A stretch of 32,841 nt of DNA from Amycolatopsis pithecellobii (lineage in GTDB: Bacteria; Actinomycetota; Actinomycetes; Mycobacteriales; Pseudonocardiaceae), in the NCBI RefSeq assembly GCF_009707865.1, contig NZ_WMBA01000080.1:1-32841 (forward strand). Reading direction: 5' to 3'. Numbering within the stretch: the first letter of the stretch is position 1; the number at the start of each line of letters is the position of its first letter. The translations under genes and the position numbers were made by a program. Below are positions 22,229 through 30,050 of this stretch, piece after piece. The notes beneath the pieces were generated by a model. The model was not told where the DNA came from. It searched no databases and saw nothing but the letters and a program-made list of their open reading frames with translations.

Positions 22229-22606
22229 TAGGCGCGGAGCTTCCCGAGGTCGAGCTCGAGCGGGAATGGTTCCGTGGTGGTGAAACTGTTCGTGGCCGCC
22301 GGGGTGTCCTGATAGCCGAGCTCGCCCGCACGATGGCAGGAAACAAGGGAAATCGGCTCGTCGAGGTCGACGATCCAGTAGTGGGGAATACCGGCGTCGG
22401 CGTACTCGCCGTGTTTGACGACGGTGTCCATCCGGTACGAGCTGGGCGAGAACTTCGTACCGTTCAGGCAGCTGAGCATCGAGCCGGTATGCCAGTCGTT
22501 TGGATGCACGATTGTGCGCGGGTCGCGGGATCGGCGACAGCAACGGGTGGCCTTCCTGAAGCTCGGTGTAACCAGGCTCGGTCTCGCCGAGCGCCGCATA
22601 CGCCAC
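22228..22606 (-). pseudogene. Broken Uma2-family endonuclease-like gene
   Basis: Two reading frames together make the ends of a Uma2 (DUF820) protein. The frame from GTG 22606 encodes the N-terminal part (YTELQEGHPLLSPIPRP, HNRASKRLAYRLDAQLPERY). The C-terminal part lies in a different frame (SPSSYRMDTVVKHGEYADAG, then IPHYWIVDLDEP). The junction is near 22448-22455, where the central portion of the domain, about 60 residues by my memory of the family, is absent, including the middle acidic residues of the PD-(D/E)XK-like core. An internal deletion with a frameshift is the simplest explanation. Uma2 genes are very numerous in large actinomycete genomes and often decay. Confidence 0.75.
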
Positions 22607-22651
22607 CCACTCTCGCAGGCCCGCCGCCGACCGAAACCGCGGTCTTCCGCG

Positions 22652-23530
22652 TCAGTTCTGGCGCGGCAGCAGTTCCCGCACGAAGGCGTCCAGGAACTCG
22701 CCGAAGGGCTGGGGACCGCGGTGGTACACCACGAACTTCGTCAGGCCCGCGTCGAGATACGCGTCCAGCAGCCGGTGCAGGTCCGGCCAGCTCGCGGCGA
22801 TGATGTCGCCGGGATCGGCGTCGGGACGGCGGGAACGGGCGACCGCGGCCAGTTCCGGGGTGATGCCGCCGCCGGCGAGCAGCAGGCTCATGCCGTAGTG
22901 GTCCGGCTCGATTTCGCGCCCCGCTTCGCTCGCCGCGGATTCGATGGCGAGCCGCGCGGCGCGGGCGTCGGGCGCGGGCAGGAAACTGCCCAGCCAGCCG
23001 TCACCGTAACGGCCGATCCGGCGCAACGCTGCCGGGGCGGCTCCGCCGAGCCAGATGTCCAGCGGTGTGGCGGGCACCGGGCCGAGGCCCACCTCGTCCA
23101 GTTTGTAGAACTCGCCCGCGAAATTACGCGCGCCGGCGAGCGCGGAACGCAGCAGCCGCAACGATTCGTCGAACACCTCGGCCCGCCTGCCGTCGGGCAC
23201 CTCGAACAGGTCCCGCTCCTCCCGCCGCGCCGGGCGCAACCCGAACACCGGCAGGACCCGCTTCGGCGCCAGCGCGGCCAGTGACGCCAGTTGCTTCGCC
23301 ACCAGCACCGGTTGCCGTCCCGGCAGCACCGCGACCGAGGTGCCGACCTTGAGGTGCGTGGTGCGCGCAAGCGCATGCGCCATGCCGATGAACGGGTCGA
23401 CACCGTCGGAGTACACGTGCTCCGACAACCACAGCGAGTCGATTCCCGCGGCTTCGGCCCGGTCGACGATCCTGCTGAAGTTCTCCGGCGAAGTTTCCGA
23501 ACCCAGACCGATGCCGATGCGGATTTTCAT
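22652..23530 (-). CDS. LLM-class flavin/F420-dependent oxidoreductase
   Basis: A 292-residue luciferase-like TIM-barrel protein beginning MKIRIGIGLG. The segments DSLWLSEHVYSDGVDPF, LKVGTSVAVLPGRQPVLVAKQLASL and DIWLGGAAPAALRRIGRYGDGW are typical of F420-dependent LLM reductases. It is much shorter than the alkanesulfonate monooxygenase SsuD, so I do not call it that despite the neighbouring sulfonate-type importer. It follows the chelatase gene by 17 bases and may be the last gene of the sulfur operon. A TATCGT element seven bases before ATG 23530 also allows separate leaderless expression. GTG 23539 is an alternative start. Confidence 0.87.
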   Translation of the reverse strand: MKIRIGIGLGSETSPENFSRIVDRAEAAGIDSLWLSEHVYSDGVDPFIGMAHALARTTHLKVGTSVAVLPGRQPVLVAKQLASLAALAPKRVLPVFGLRPARREERDLFEVPDGRRAEVFDESLRLLRSALAGARNFAGEFYKLDEVGLGPVPATPLDIWLGGAAPAALRRIGRYGDGWLGSFLPAPDARAARLAIESAASEAGREIEPDHYGMSLLLAGGGITPELAAVARSRRPDADPGDIIAASWPDLHRLLDAYLDAGLTKFVVYHRGPQPFGEFLDAFVRELLPRQN

Positions 23531-23537
23531 ACCAGCC

Positions 23538-23543
23538 ACGATA
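23538..23543 (-). promoter_or_regulatory. Putative -10 element of the LLM gene
   Basis: On the minus strand, TATCGT lies seven bases before ATG 23530, inside the short gap after the chelatase gene. Confidence 0.35.
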
Positions 23544-23547
23544 CGGC

Positions 23548-24240
23548 TTACGCGGCGCGCGCGAGGGTCGCGTGATACCGGGCCAGTACCAGTTCCGCCA
23601 CGCGCGGGTCAGGAGCGAGGGAATCGGTGAGCAGCACCGACGGTTCCGCCTGCCGGGCCCGTGCGGCGATCCGGTCCGGCAACAGTCCCGGCGCCAGGAA
23701 CCACGAAGCGACCGCGAACCGCCGGGCGCCACGGGCCCGCAGTTTCGCGATCGCGGACGCCACATCCGGCTTGGCCGTCGCGAAAGCCGGAGCGACGAGC
23801 ATCGGGTACCGCGTGTTCCAGCGCCGTGCCAGTGCGATGACCGCGTCGTTCGCCGGCGCGTGGGAGGACCCCACCGCGGCCACCACGACGCCGAGCGAGG
23901 GATCAGCCGGGTCCGCGCCCGCCGCACGCAACCGGTCGAGTGCGATGTTCTCCAGCAACGGATCCTGACCCAGAACGTCCGCAATGGACACTCGCAGCCG
24001 GGGCACCTCCCGGACCAGCGCGGGCAGGTCGACCCGGGCGTGGTAGGCGCTGCCGAGCAGCAGCGGCACGACGACCGCGTCGCGATGTCCTTGTGCGGCA
24101 AGGGAACACAGCACATCCGTCAGCAGCGGAGCTGACAGGTCCAAAAAGGACACTCGGGCACCGAGTGGCAGCGCGCGGATCGTCGCCGCAGAGCGGGGAT
24201 CCCGGCTCCCGTGTGCGACGACGACCAGCGGCGCGTTCAT
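23548..24240 (-). CDS. CbiX/SirB-type sirohydrochlorin chelatase
   Basis: A 230-residue chelatase with two half-domains. The first begins PLVVVAHGSRDP, with metal-ligand H10, and has VPLLLGSAYHARVDLP carrying the second histidine. The second half repeats the fold (VVVAAVGSSHAPAND). It would insert Fe2+ into sirohydrochlorin to make siroheme, the cofactor of the sulfite reductase encoded in the same operon; the cobalt-chelating CbiX role is the alternative. Rv2393 (che1) holds the equivalent position beside cysH in M. tuberculosis. Its ATG directly follows the permease stop codon (TAGATG). Confidence 0.88.
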   Translation of the reverse strand: MNAPLVVVAHGSRDPRSAATIRALPLGARVSFLDLSAPLLTDVLCSLAAQGHRDAVVVPLLLGSAYHARVDLPALVREVPRLRVSIADVLGQDPLLENIALDRLRAAGADPADPSLGVVVAAVGSSHAPANDAVIALARRWNTRYPMLVAPAFATAKPDVASAIAKLRARGARRFAVASWFLAPGLLPDRIAARARQAEPSVLLTDSLAPDPRVAELVLARYHATLARAA

Positions 24241-25113
24241 CTACACCGACCCGGTCAGCCCGCGGGCACGCAGCACGGCCCGCTCCAGCGGCCGGAACAC
24301 CAGCAGCTCGATACCCACGCCCACCAGCAGGATCAGCACGATCGCCGAGATCACCGTCGGCATGTCCGACAGCGTGCGGCCGTCGTCGAGATATGCGCCG
24401 AGACCCTTGCCCAGCAACGGCGAAGTGGCGATGATTTCCGCCGCCATCAGCGACCGCCACGAAAACGCCCAGCCCTGCTTGAGTCCCGCGAGATACCCGG
24501 GCAGCGCGGCCGGGAGCAGGATGTGCCACGACGCCTGCAACCGCCGCGCGCCCAGCACCTTGCCGACCCGCGGCAGGATCGGCGGGACCTGGTCGATCCC
24601 GGCCACCAGACCGTTCGCGATCGAGGGCACGCTGCCCAGCAACAGCACGGCGTACATGGCCGTCGGGGTGACGCCGAACCACAGCACGGCCGCCGGCACC
24701 CACGCGACCGACGGCAGGCTCTGCAACCCGGACAGGAACGGGCCGATCGCCGAGCGGATCACCCGGATCTTCGCCACCGCAAGGCCCAGTGGCGTGGCGA
24801 TGACGATCGCGGCGAGGAAGCCCAGCACCGCGCGGTGCACGGACGTCCAGATGAACCCGAAGGCCTGTGCATCGGTGATCCGCGACCACAGTTCCGTCCA
24901 CACCGCGAGCGGCGCGGGGAGCTGGAACTCGGGCCAGAACGCGGCGGCCCACAAGATCTGCCACACCACGACGACGACCACCAGGAACGCCACTGGCGGC
25001 AGCACGGCCCACAGGATCCGTTGCGTGCGGCGGCGGCTCGGCTGTTCGGGTGGCGTGTCGAGCGCGTCGAGACCCGCTTCGACCGCCTCGTCCAGATCGT
25101 CAAGCCGCGGCAT
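24241..25113 (-). CDS. ABC transporter permease, SsuC/TauC type
   Basis: A 290-residue inner-membrane permease of the nitrate/sulfonate/taurine class. A charged cytoplasmic N-terminus precedes about six transmembrane helices, the first at ILWAVLPPVAFLVVVVVVW. The EAA-type coupling loop is GARRLQASWHILLPAALPGY, contacting the ATPase. Its start overlaps the ATPase gene by 14 bases. The importer sits in a sulfur operon, so organosulfonates are the likely substrates; sulfate permeases of the CysTW type are different in sequence. Confidence 0.9.
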   Translation of the reverse strand: MPRLDDLDEAVEAGLDALDTPPEQPSRRRTQRILWAVLPPVAFLVVVVVVWQILWAAAFWPEFQLPAPLAVWTELWSRITDAQAFGFIWTSVHRAVLGFLAAIVIATPLGLAVAKIRVIRSAIGPFLSGLQSLPSVAWVPAAVLWFGVTPTAMYAVLLLGSVPSIANGLVAGIDQVPPILPRVGKVLGARRLQASWHILLPAALPGYLAGLKQGWAFSWRSLMAAEIIATSPLLGKGLGAYLDDGRTLSDMPTVISAIVLILLVGVGIELLVFRPLERAVLRARGLTGSV

Positions 25114-25900
25114 GACTGGAGATCACCTCGCGCAGGCGCTGGTTGATGACCGTGACGGTCGCCTCCTCGTCCGCCGGTGAGAGGTTCCGGACCCACCACT
25201 CCTGCACGACACGGCCCGGCCGCGAGGACAGCAGCACCACCCGCTGTCCGAGACGCACGGCCTCGCGGACGTCGTGGGTGACGAACACGGCGGCCGCTCC
25301 GGTCGAACTCCACACCCGCAGCAGCTCCGACTGCAGCACGTCACGCGTGATCGCGTCGAGCGCGGAGAACGGTTCGTCCATCAGCAGCAACGACGGCAGC
25401 GACGCATCTTTTCCCGTGTGCAACGCCGAAGCGAGTGCGCGTGCCAGCGCGACCCGCTGGCGCATCCCGCCGGACAGCTCGTGCGGGCGCTTGCCGCCGA
25501 CGCCGGACAGCCGCACCAGCTCCAGCAGTTCGCCGGTGCGGGTGCGGCGTTCCGTGCGCGGGATTCCGGCCAGCCGCAACGGAAGTTCGACGTTCGCGGC
25601 GGCGGTGAGCCACGGCATCAGCGCTGCTTCCTGGAACATCACCGCCGGACGCGAGCTGTTCAGGTAGATCTCGCCGGCGGTGGGTTTTTCCAGCCCCGCC
25701 ACCAGGTTCAGCAGTGTCGTCTTGCCGCAGCCCGACGCGCCGAGGAGGCAGACGAACTCGCCGGGGGCGACGTCGAGGTCGACCCCCGCGAGCGCGGTCA
25801 CCGCGCGCTCGCCCTGGCCGAAGGTCTTGTGCACCCCGGAAAGCCGCACAGCGTGGTCCGTCGCGGGCCGCACGGTCGATTCGTCCAGTGTGGCGGTCAT
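25100..25900 (-). CDS. ABC transporter ATP-binding protein, SsuB/TauB type
   Basis: A 266-residue ABC ATPase powering the adjacent permease. Walker A is GASGCGKT (54-61), the Q-loop is Q90 in MFQEAALMPW, the signature is LSGGMRQ (142-148), Walker B is LLLMDEP (171-177), and the switch His is in VFVTHDVREAV. MPWLTAAANV after the Q-loop is typical of the nitrate/sulfonate/taurine subfamily. The Shine-Dalgarno GAGGAG lies eight bases before the ATG. The gene is 22 bases downstream of the binding-protein gene. Confidence 0.93.
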   Translation of the reverse strand: MTATLDESTVRPATDHAVRLSGVHKTFGQGERAVTALAGVDLDVAPGEFVCLLGASGCGKTTLLNLVAGLEKPTAGEIYLNSSRPAVMFQEAALMPWLTAAANVELPLRLAGIPRTERRTRTGELLELVRLSGVGGKRPHELSGGMRQRVALARALASALHTGKDASLPSLLLMDEPFSALDAITRDVLQSELLRVWSSTGAAAVFVTHDVREAVRLGQRVVLLSSRPGRVVQEWWVRNLSPADEEATVTVINQRLREVISSHAAA

Positions 25901-25922
25901 CGGCTTCGCTCCTCGGATGGGG

Positions 25923-26993
25923 TCACTTCCGGTCCAGTCCGGCGGCGCTGACGGTCGGTTTGCCTGCCGCGGTGAGCACGGCGTTGAGCGAGTTCAGGTC
26001 GAAGAAACCGTTGAGTTTGGCCGCGCTCTTCGCGATCCCGGCGGTCACCTGATCCTGCGCCAGCTGCGGGAACTGCGAAGCCAGCGGATCGGTGGTCAGC
26101 TCGATGTTCTCGAACGCGCGGTCCAGCACCGGCTGCGACAATGCCGAACCGGTCAGGGTTTTCAGCTGCCGGTTCACCGCGGCCTTCGCCTCGGTCGCGT
26201 CGGTCGCCGCGAGGTTGTTCGCGTCCAGGACCGACTTGAGTACGGCCTGCACGGTCTGCGGGTGCTGGGTGAGGAAGTCCTTGCGCACGATCACGACCGT
26301 GGTCGGGAACTTTCCGTTCGGCCACAGGGTTTTCTCGTCCACCAGCACCTTCGCCCCCGCCTCGGCGACGAGGCGGGAAGACCACGGCTCCGGGAGCCAG
26401 GCACCGGAGACGGCGCCTTTGCGGAACTGGTCGAGGGTGACCGAGTTGTCCTCGCTCTGCACGTTGACCCCGGTCAGCTTCTGGTCCGAGATCCACTTCT
26501 TGAGGGACACGTCCTGTGTGTTGCCCGCCTGCGGGTCGGCGACGATCTTGCCCTGCAAATCCTGCGGGGTGTTGATCTCGGGCTTCACCACGAGCTGTGC
26601 GCCACCGGAGGTCGCACCGGAGACGAGCCGGACGGTTTCCCCGTCCGACTTGGAAAACGCGTTGATCGCCGGACCGGACCCGATGAAGCCGATGTCGAGG
26701 GAACCGCCCAGCAGCGCCGAAACCTCATCCGGGCCGGCGTTGAACTTCGTCGGGGTGAGCTTCGTGCCCGCGCCCAGTTGCCGGGTGAAGTAACCCTTGT
26801 CGAGCCCGATCAGCGCGGAAGCGTGGGTGACGTTGGGGAAGTAGCCGAGCCGGACCTCGGTCGCCGGCGTGCCCCCGGTGGTCGCGGCGGGAGCCGCGCT
26901 GTCGGTGGAATCGGCACGGGAACACCCGGCCACTACCGCCAGCAACGACACTGCCACGGCGAGGGCTCGGGTGCTGCGTCGCACACTTCTCAC
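25923..26993 (-). CDS. Lipoprotein substrate-binding protein, SsuA/NrtA/TauA type
   Basis: A 356-residue extracytoplasmic binding protein. A lipoprotein signal peptide ends in the lipobox LAVVAGC with C24 as the lipidated residue, followed by a Ser/Thr/Ala linker. The mature part is a type 2 periplasmic-binding fold: EVRLGYFPNVTHASALIGL, LLGGSLDIGFIGSGPAI, and a GAWLPEPW motif common in sulfonate and nitrate binders. GTG 26993 has AAGG eight bases upstream and lies 18 bases after cysN. Streptomyces carries a similar lipoprotein/ATPase/permease set after cysN. The ligand is inferred. Confidence 0.92.
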   Translation of the reverse strand: MRSVRRSTRALAVAVSLLAVVAGCSRADSTDSAAPAATTGGTPATEVRLGYFPNVTHASALIGLDKGYFTRQLGAGTKLTPTKFNAGPDEVSALLGGSLDIGFIGSGPAINAFSKSDGETVRLVSGATSGGAQLVVKPEINTPQDLQGKIVADPQAGNTQDVSLKKWISDQKLTGVNVQSEDNSVTLDQFRKGAVSGAWLPEPWSSRLVAEAGAKVLVDEKTLWPNGKFPTTVVIVRKDFLTQHPQTVQAVLKSVLDANNLAATDATEAKAAVNRQLKTLTGSALSQPVLDRAFENIELTTDPLASQFPQLAQDQVTAGIAKSAAKLNGFFDLNSLNAVLTAAGKPTVSAAGLDRK

Positions 26994-27011
26994 GAACGGG
27001 CCTTTCGGTTT

Positions 27012-28286
27012 TCAGGAAGACAGAACGGACAGTGGAGCGCCGACCAGTCCGGCGGCGAGCGTGGTGCCGTCAGCCGCGTCGATCACCAGGAACGACCCGG
27101 TGCGGCGGTTGACCGCGTAGTCATCGACCGGCAGCGGCTCCGCGGTGCGAATCCGGACCCGGCCGATCTCGTTGAGCTGCAACGTTTCCGGAGAGTCTAC
27201 AGTGGACAGCTTCTGCTCGTCGAAACGCGCGGTCAGCTCCTCGACGAACGCCTGCACGGTGCGGGTGCCGTGTTTCACCAGCACTCGCGCACCCGATTTC
27301 AGCGGCTTTTCCGACAGCCAGGCCAAAGTCGCGCCGAACTCGTCCGAGGACACCGGCGCCGATTCCGCGGCGGCGATGACGTCACCGCGGGAGATGTCGA
27401 AATCGTCGGCGAGCAACAGCGTGACCGAACGCCCCGCGGCTGCTTCGTCCAGCGGGCCGTCCGCGGTGTCGATGCGCTCGACGGTGGTGCGCAGCCCGGC
27501 GGGCAGCACCACGACCTCGTCTCCCGGGCGCACGGTGCCGGCCGCGACCTGCCCGGCGTAGCCGCGATAGTCGGGGTGTTCCGGAGTGCGCGGGCGGATC
27601 ACGTACTGCACCGGGAACCGGAGCGGCACGTCGTGCGGATCCGGTGCGGCGGGCACGTTCTCCAGGTGCTCGAGCAACGTTGGCCCGTCGTACCAAGGAG
27701 TTTTGGTGGAGCGGTCCACCACGTTGTCCCCGACGAGCGCGGAGACGGGGATCGACAGCACCGAACCGGCGGGGTAGCCGAGTGTCGTGGCGTGGTCGGT
27801 GAACTCCTTGGCGATCACGGTGAACGTCTCCTCGTCGTAGTCGACGAGGTCGATCTTGTTCACCGCGAGCACGAGCCGCGGCACGCCGAGCAACGCGAGC
27901 ACCGCGGCGTGCCGGCGGGTCTGCTCGACCACCCCGTTGCGCGCGTCCACCAGCAGGATCGCCAGCTGCGCCGTCGAAGCGCCGGTGACGGTATTGCGGG
28001 TGTACTGCACGTGGCCGGGGGTGTCGGCGAGCACGAAGGAACGCTGGGGGGTGGCGAAATAACGGTACGCCACGTCGATCGTGATGCCCTGCTCGCGCTC
28101 GGAGCGCAGTCCGTCCACGAGCAGCGACAAGTCCGGAGTGGACAGTCCGCGGTCGACACTCGCCCTGGTCACCGCGTCCAGCTGATCGGCCAGCACGGAT
28201 TTGGTGTCATAGAGCAGGCGTCCGACCAAAGTGGACTTTCCGTCGTCCACGCTGCCCGCGGTGGCGAGCCTCAGTAGAGAACTCAT
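27012..28286 (-). CDS. cysN: Sulfate adenylyltransferase subunit 1 (GTPase)
   Basis: A 424-residue GTPase that drives APS formation by CysD. G1 is ATAGSVDDGKST, G2 lies in EREQGITIDVAYR, G3 is DTPGH and G4 is NKIDL. EF-Tu-like domains II and III follow (GYAGQVAAGTVRPGDEVVVLP; KHGTRTVQAFVEEL). No APS-kinase domain is fused at the C-terminus, unlike M. tuberculosis CysNC, and no separate cysC is in the window. The ATG overlaps the cysD stop by one base (TGATG), so the two subunits are coupled. Confidence 0.95.
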   Translation of the reverse strand: MSSLLRLATAGSVDDGKSTLVGRLLYDTKSVLADQLDAVTRASVDRGLSTPDLSLLVDGLRSEREQGITIDVAYRYFATPQRSFVLADTPGHVQYTRNTVTGASTAQLAILLVDARNGVVEQTRRHAAVLALLGVPRLVLAVNKIDLVDYDEETFTVIAKEFTDHATTLGYPAGSVLSIPVSALVGDNVVDRSTKTPWYDGPTLLEHLENVPAAPDPHDVPLRFPVQYVIRPRTPEHPDYRGYAGQVAAGTVRPGDEVVVLPAGLRTTVERIDTADGPLDEAAAGRSVTLLLADDFDISRGDVIAAAESAPVSSDEFGATLAWLSEKPLKSGARVLVKHGTRTVQAFVEELTARFDEQKLSTVDSPETLQLNEIGRVRIRTAEPLPVDDYAVNRRTGSFLVIDAADGTTLAAGLVGAPLSVLSS

Positions 28287-29191
28287 CAGAAGTAGCCCTC
28301 CCGCTTGCGGTCCTCCATCGCGGCCTCGGACAACCGGTCGTCGGCGCGGGTCGCGCCGCGCTCGGTGAGCCGGCTCGCCAGCACCTCGGCGATGACCTCG
28401 TCCACCGTGGTGGCTTCGGATTCGACCGCGCCGGTGCACGAACCGTCGCCGACGGTGCGGTAACGCACGGAAAGCTCCTTGACCTCCTCGCCATCACGTG
28501 GGCCGCCCCACGGGCCTTCGGTGAGCCACATCCCGTCGCGCCGGTAGACCTCGCGCCGGTGTGCGTAGTAGATCGAAGGCAGCTCGACGTTTTCGCGCGC
28601 GATGTAGTTCCACACGTCGGCTTCGGTCCAGTTCGACAGCGGGAACACCCGCACATGTTCCCCTGGACGGTGCCTGCCGTTGTACAAGTTCCACAATTCG
28701 GGACGCTGCCGGCGCGGTTCCCATTGACCGAAGGCGTTGCGCAGGCTGAAAATCCTTTCCTTCGCCCGTGCGCGCTCCTCGTCGCGGCGCCCGCCGCCGA
28801 ACACCGCGTCGAACTTGTGCTCGGTGATGGTGTCCAGCAACGGCTGGGTCTGCAACGGATTCCGCGTGCCGTCGGGCCGCTCGGTCAGCCGCCCGTCGTC
28901 GATCCAGTCCTGCACGTTCGCCACGATGAGCCGCAGCCCGTGCTTCTCGACGACGTGATCGCGGAAGGCGATGACCTCGTCGAAGTTGTGCCCGGTGTCC
29001 ACGTGCAGCAGGGGAAACGGCACCGGCGCGGGCCAGAACGCCTTGATCGCCAGGTGCAGCAGCAGGGTCGAGTCCTTGCCGCCGGAGAAGAGGATCACCG
29101 GCCGGTCGAACTCACCGGCCACCTCGCGGAAGATGTGGATGCCCTCGGATTCCAGCGCCTGCAGGTTGTCGGTCGTCTCAACGGTGGTCAT
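28286..29191 (-). CDS. cysD: Sulfate adenylyltransferase subunit 2
   Basis: A 301-residue PP-loop ATP pyrophosphatase that joins sulfate to ATP, giving adenosine 5'-phosphosulfate (APS). The PP-loop is FSGGKDST. LLHVDTGHNFDEVI, FGGGRRDEERARAKER, and FPLSNWTEADVWNYI are diagnostic of CysD. The C-terminus DRLSEAAMEDRKREGYF is typical. ATG 29191 follows cysH by 11 bases with a usable AGGGG sequence; the in-frame extension to 29548 overlaps cysH and is not real. Confidence 0.97.
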   Translation of the reverse strand: MTTVETTDNLQALESEGIHIFREVAGEFDRPVILFSGGKDSTLLLHLAIKAFWPAPVPFPLLHVDTGHNFDEVIAFRDHVVEKHGLRLIVANVQDWIDDGRLTERPDGTRNPLQTQPLLDTITEHKFDAVFGGGRRDEERARAKERIFSLRNAFGQWEPRRQRPELWNLYNGRHRPGEHVRVFPLSNWTEADVWNYIARENVELPSIYYAHRREVYRRDGMWLTEGPWGGPRDGEEVKELSVRYRTVGDGSCTGAVESEATTVDEVIAEVLASRLTERGATRADDRLSEAAMEDRKREGYF

Positions 29192-29202
29192 GCCTTGTCC
29201 CC

Positions 29203-29901
29203 TCAGCCATGCAGTCCGCACTCGGTTTTCGACGAACCGGCCCACCGGCCGCTGCGCGGGTCGGCGCCGGGGGCGACCTTCGCGGTGCACGGGGCGCAGC
29301 CGATCGAGAGATAACCCACTGACACCAGCGGGTTCTCCAGGATCCCGTGCTCGGTGATGTAGGCGCGGAACTCGTCGTCGGTCCACGGCGCGATCGGGTT
29401 GATCTTGACGAGGCCGTTGCGCTCGTCCCACGTGACGATCGGGGTGTCCGCGCGGGTCGGCGCGTCCACCCGGCGCACGCCGGTGACCCACGCCGAGTAC
29501 TTCGACAGCGTCTGGCGCAGCGGGACCACCTTGCGCAGGTGGCAGCACTGGTTCGGGTCGCGCTCGTGCAGTTTCGGGCCGTACTCGGCATCCTGCTGCG
29601 CGACCGACTGTTCGGCCTGTGCGTTGACGATCCGCACCTGCGGGTACACCGTCGCGACCGCGTCACGGGTGCCGAGTGTCTCCGCGAAGTGGTAACCGGT
29701 CTCCAGGAACAGAACGTCCACATCGGACTTCACCTGGGTGGCCAGGTCGATCAGCACCGCGTCCTGCATGTTGGACGCCACGATGAAATCGTCGCCGAAG
29801 GTCTCCGCCGTCCAGCGCAGCACCTCCAGTGCGCTCGCGTCGGCCAGCTCCTCGGATGCCTTGCCCGCCAACGCTTTCAGGTCTTCGGTGACCGCCGTCA
29901 T
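29203..29901 (-). CDS. cysH: Assimilatory adenylylsulfate (APS) reductase
   Basis: A 232-residue thioredoxin-dependent reductase that turns APS into sulfite and AMP. FLETGYHFAETL and the PP-loop-like segment bind the nucleotide. Two cysteine pairs, C119/C120 in QCCHLRK and C202/C205 in GCAPC, ligate a [4Fe-4S] cluster; this marks APS rather than PAPS as substrate. The catalytic cysteine is C228 in the C-terminal ECGLH motif. The absence of an APS kinase gene nearby agrees. The ATG overlaps the zinc-ribbon gene by four bases. Confidence 0.95.
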   Translation of the reverse strand: MTAVTEDLKALAGKASEELADASALEVLRWTAETFGDDFIVASNMQDAVLIDLATQVKSDVDVLFLETGYHFAETLGTRDAVATVYPQVRIVNAQAEQSVAQQDAEYGPKLHERDPNQCCHLRKVVPLRQTLSKYSAWVTGVRRVDAPTRADTPIVTWDERNGLVKINPIAPWTDDEFRAYITEHGILENPLVSVGYLSIGCAPCTAKVAPGADPRSGRWAGSSKTECGLHG

Positions 29902-30050
29902 TTCGCTCCCTCGGGTAGCCGGATGCCCAGGAAATTCACGGTGAAGACGCGCCGGCAGGCACCGCAGAGCCAGCCGCGGTCCTCCTCGACCGGACGAAGG
30001 TCTTCATCCCCGCAGAAGGGGCAGTAGAACGGCGTCGCGCGCTCGCTCAT
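29898..30050 (-). CDS. Small zinc-ribbon protein between sir and cysH
   Basis: A 50-residue protein with two CxxC pairs (C10/C13 in YCPFCGDED and C29/C32 in WLCGACRRVF), the spacing of a zinc ribbon or rubredoxin-like knuckle. It overlaps sir by four bases upstream (ATGA) and cysH by four bases downstream (ATGA), so it is translated in lockstep with both enzymes. I recall a small gene at the same place in Streptomyces (between the sulfite reductase and cysH genes). The role is unknown; electron transfer, metal handling or an assembly role for Sir or CysH are possible. ATG 30050 is favoured over 30083 by the overlap. Confidence 0.85.
   Translation of the reverse strand: MSERATPFYCPFCGDEDLRPVEEDRGWLCGACRRVFTVNFLGIRLPEGAK

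Noticed and set aside
22181..22606. Fusion of an N-terminal domain to the enoyl-CoA hydratase
   Set aside because: The extension is the out-of-frame end of the broken Uma2 gene read through; a separate start and -10 element lie at 22180-22193.
25680..28277. 865-codon plus-strand open frame opposite the ABC transporter and cysN genes
   Set aside because: It is antisense to well-supported genes and its translation is low-complexity Arg/Gly/His/Val-rich with no family match. High GC at third positions makes such frames open by chance.
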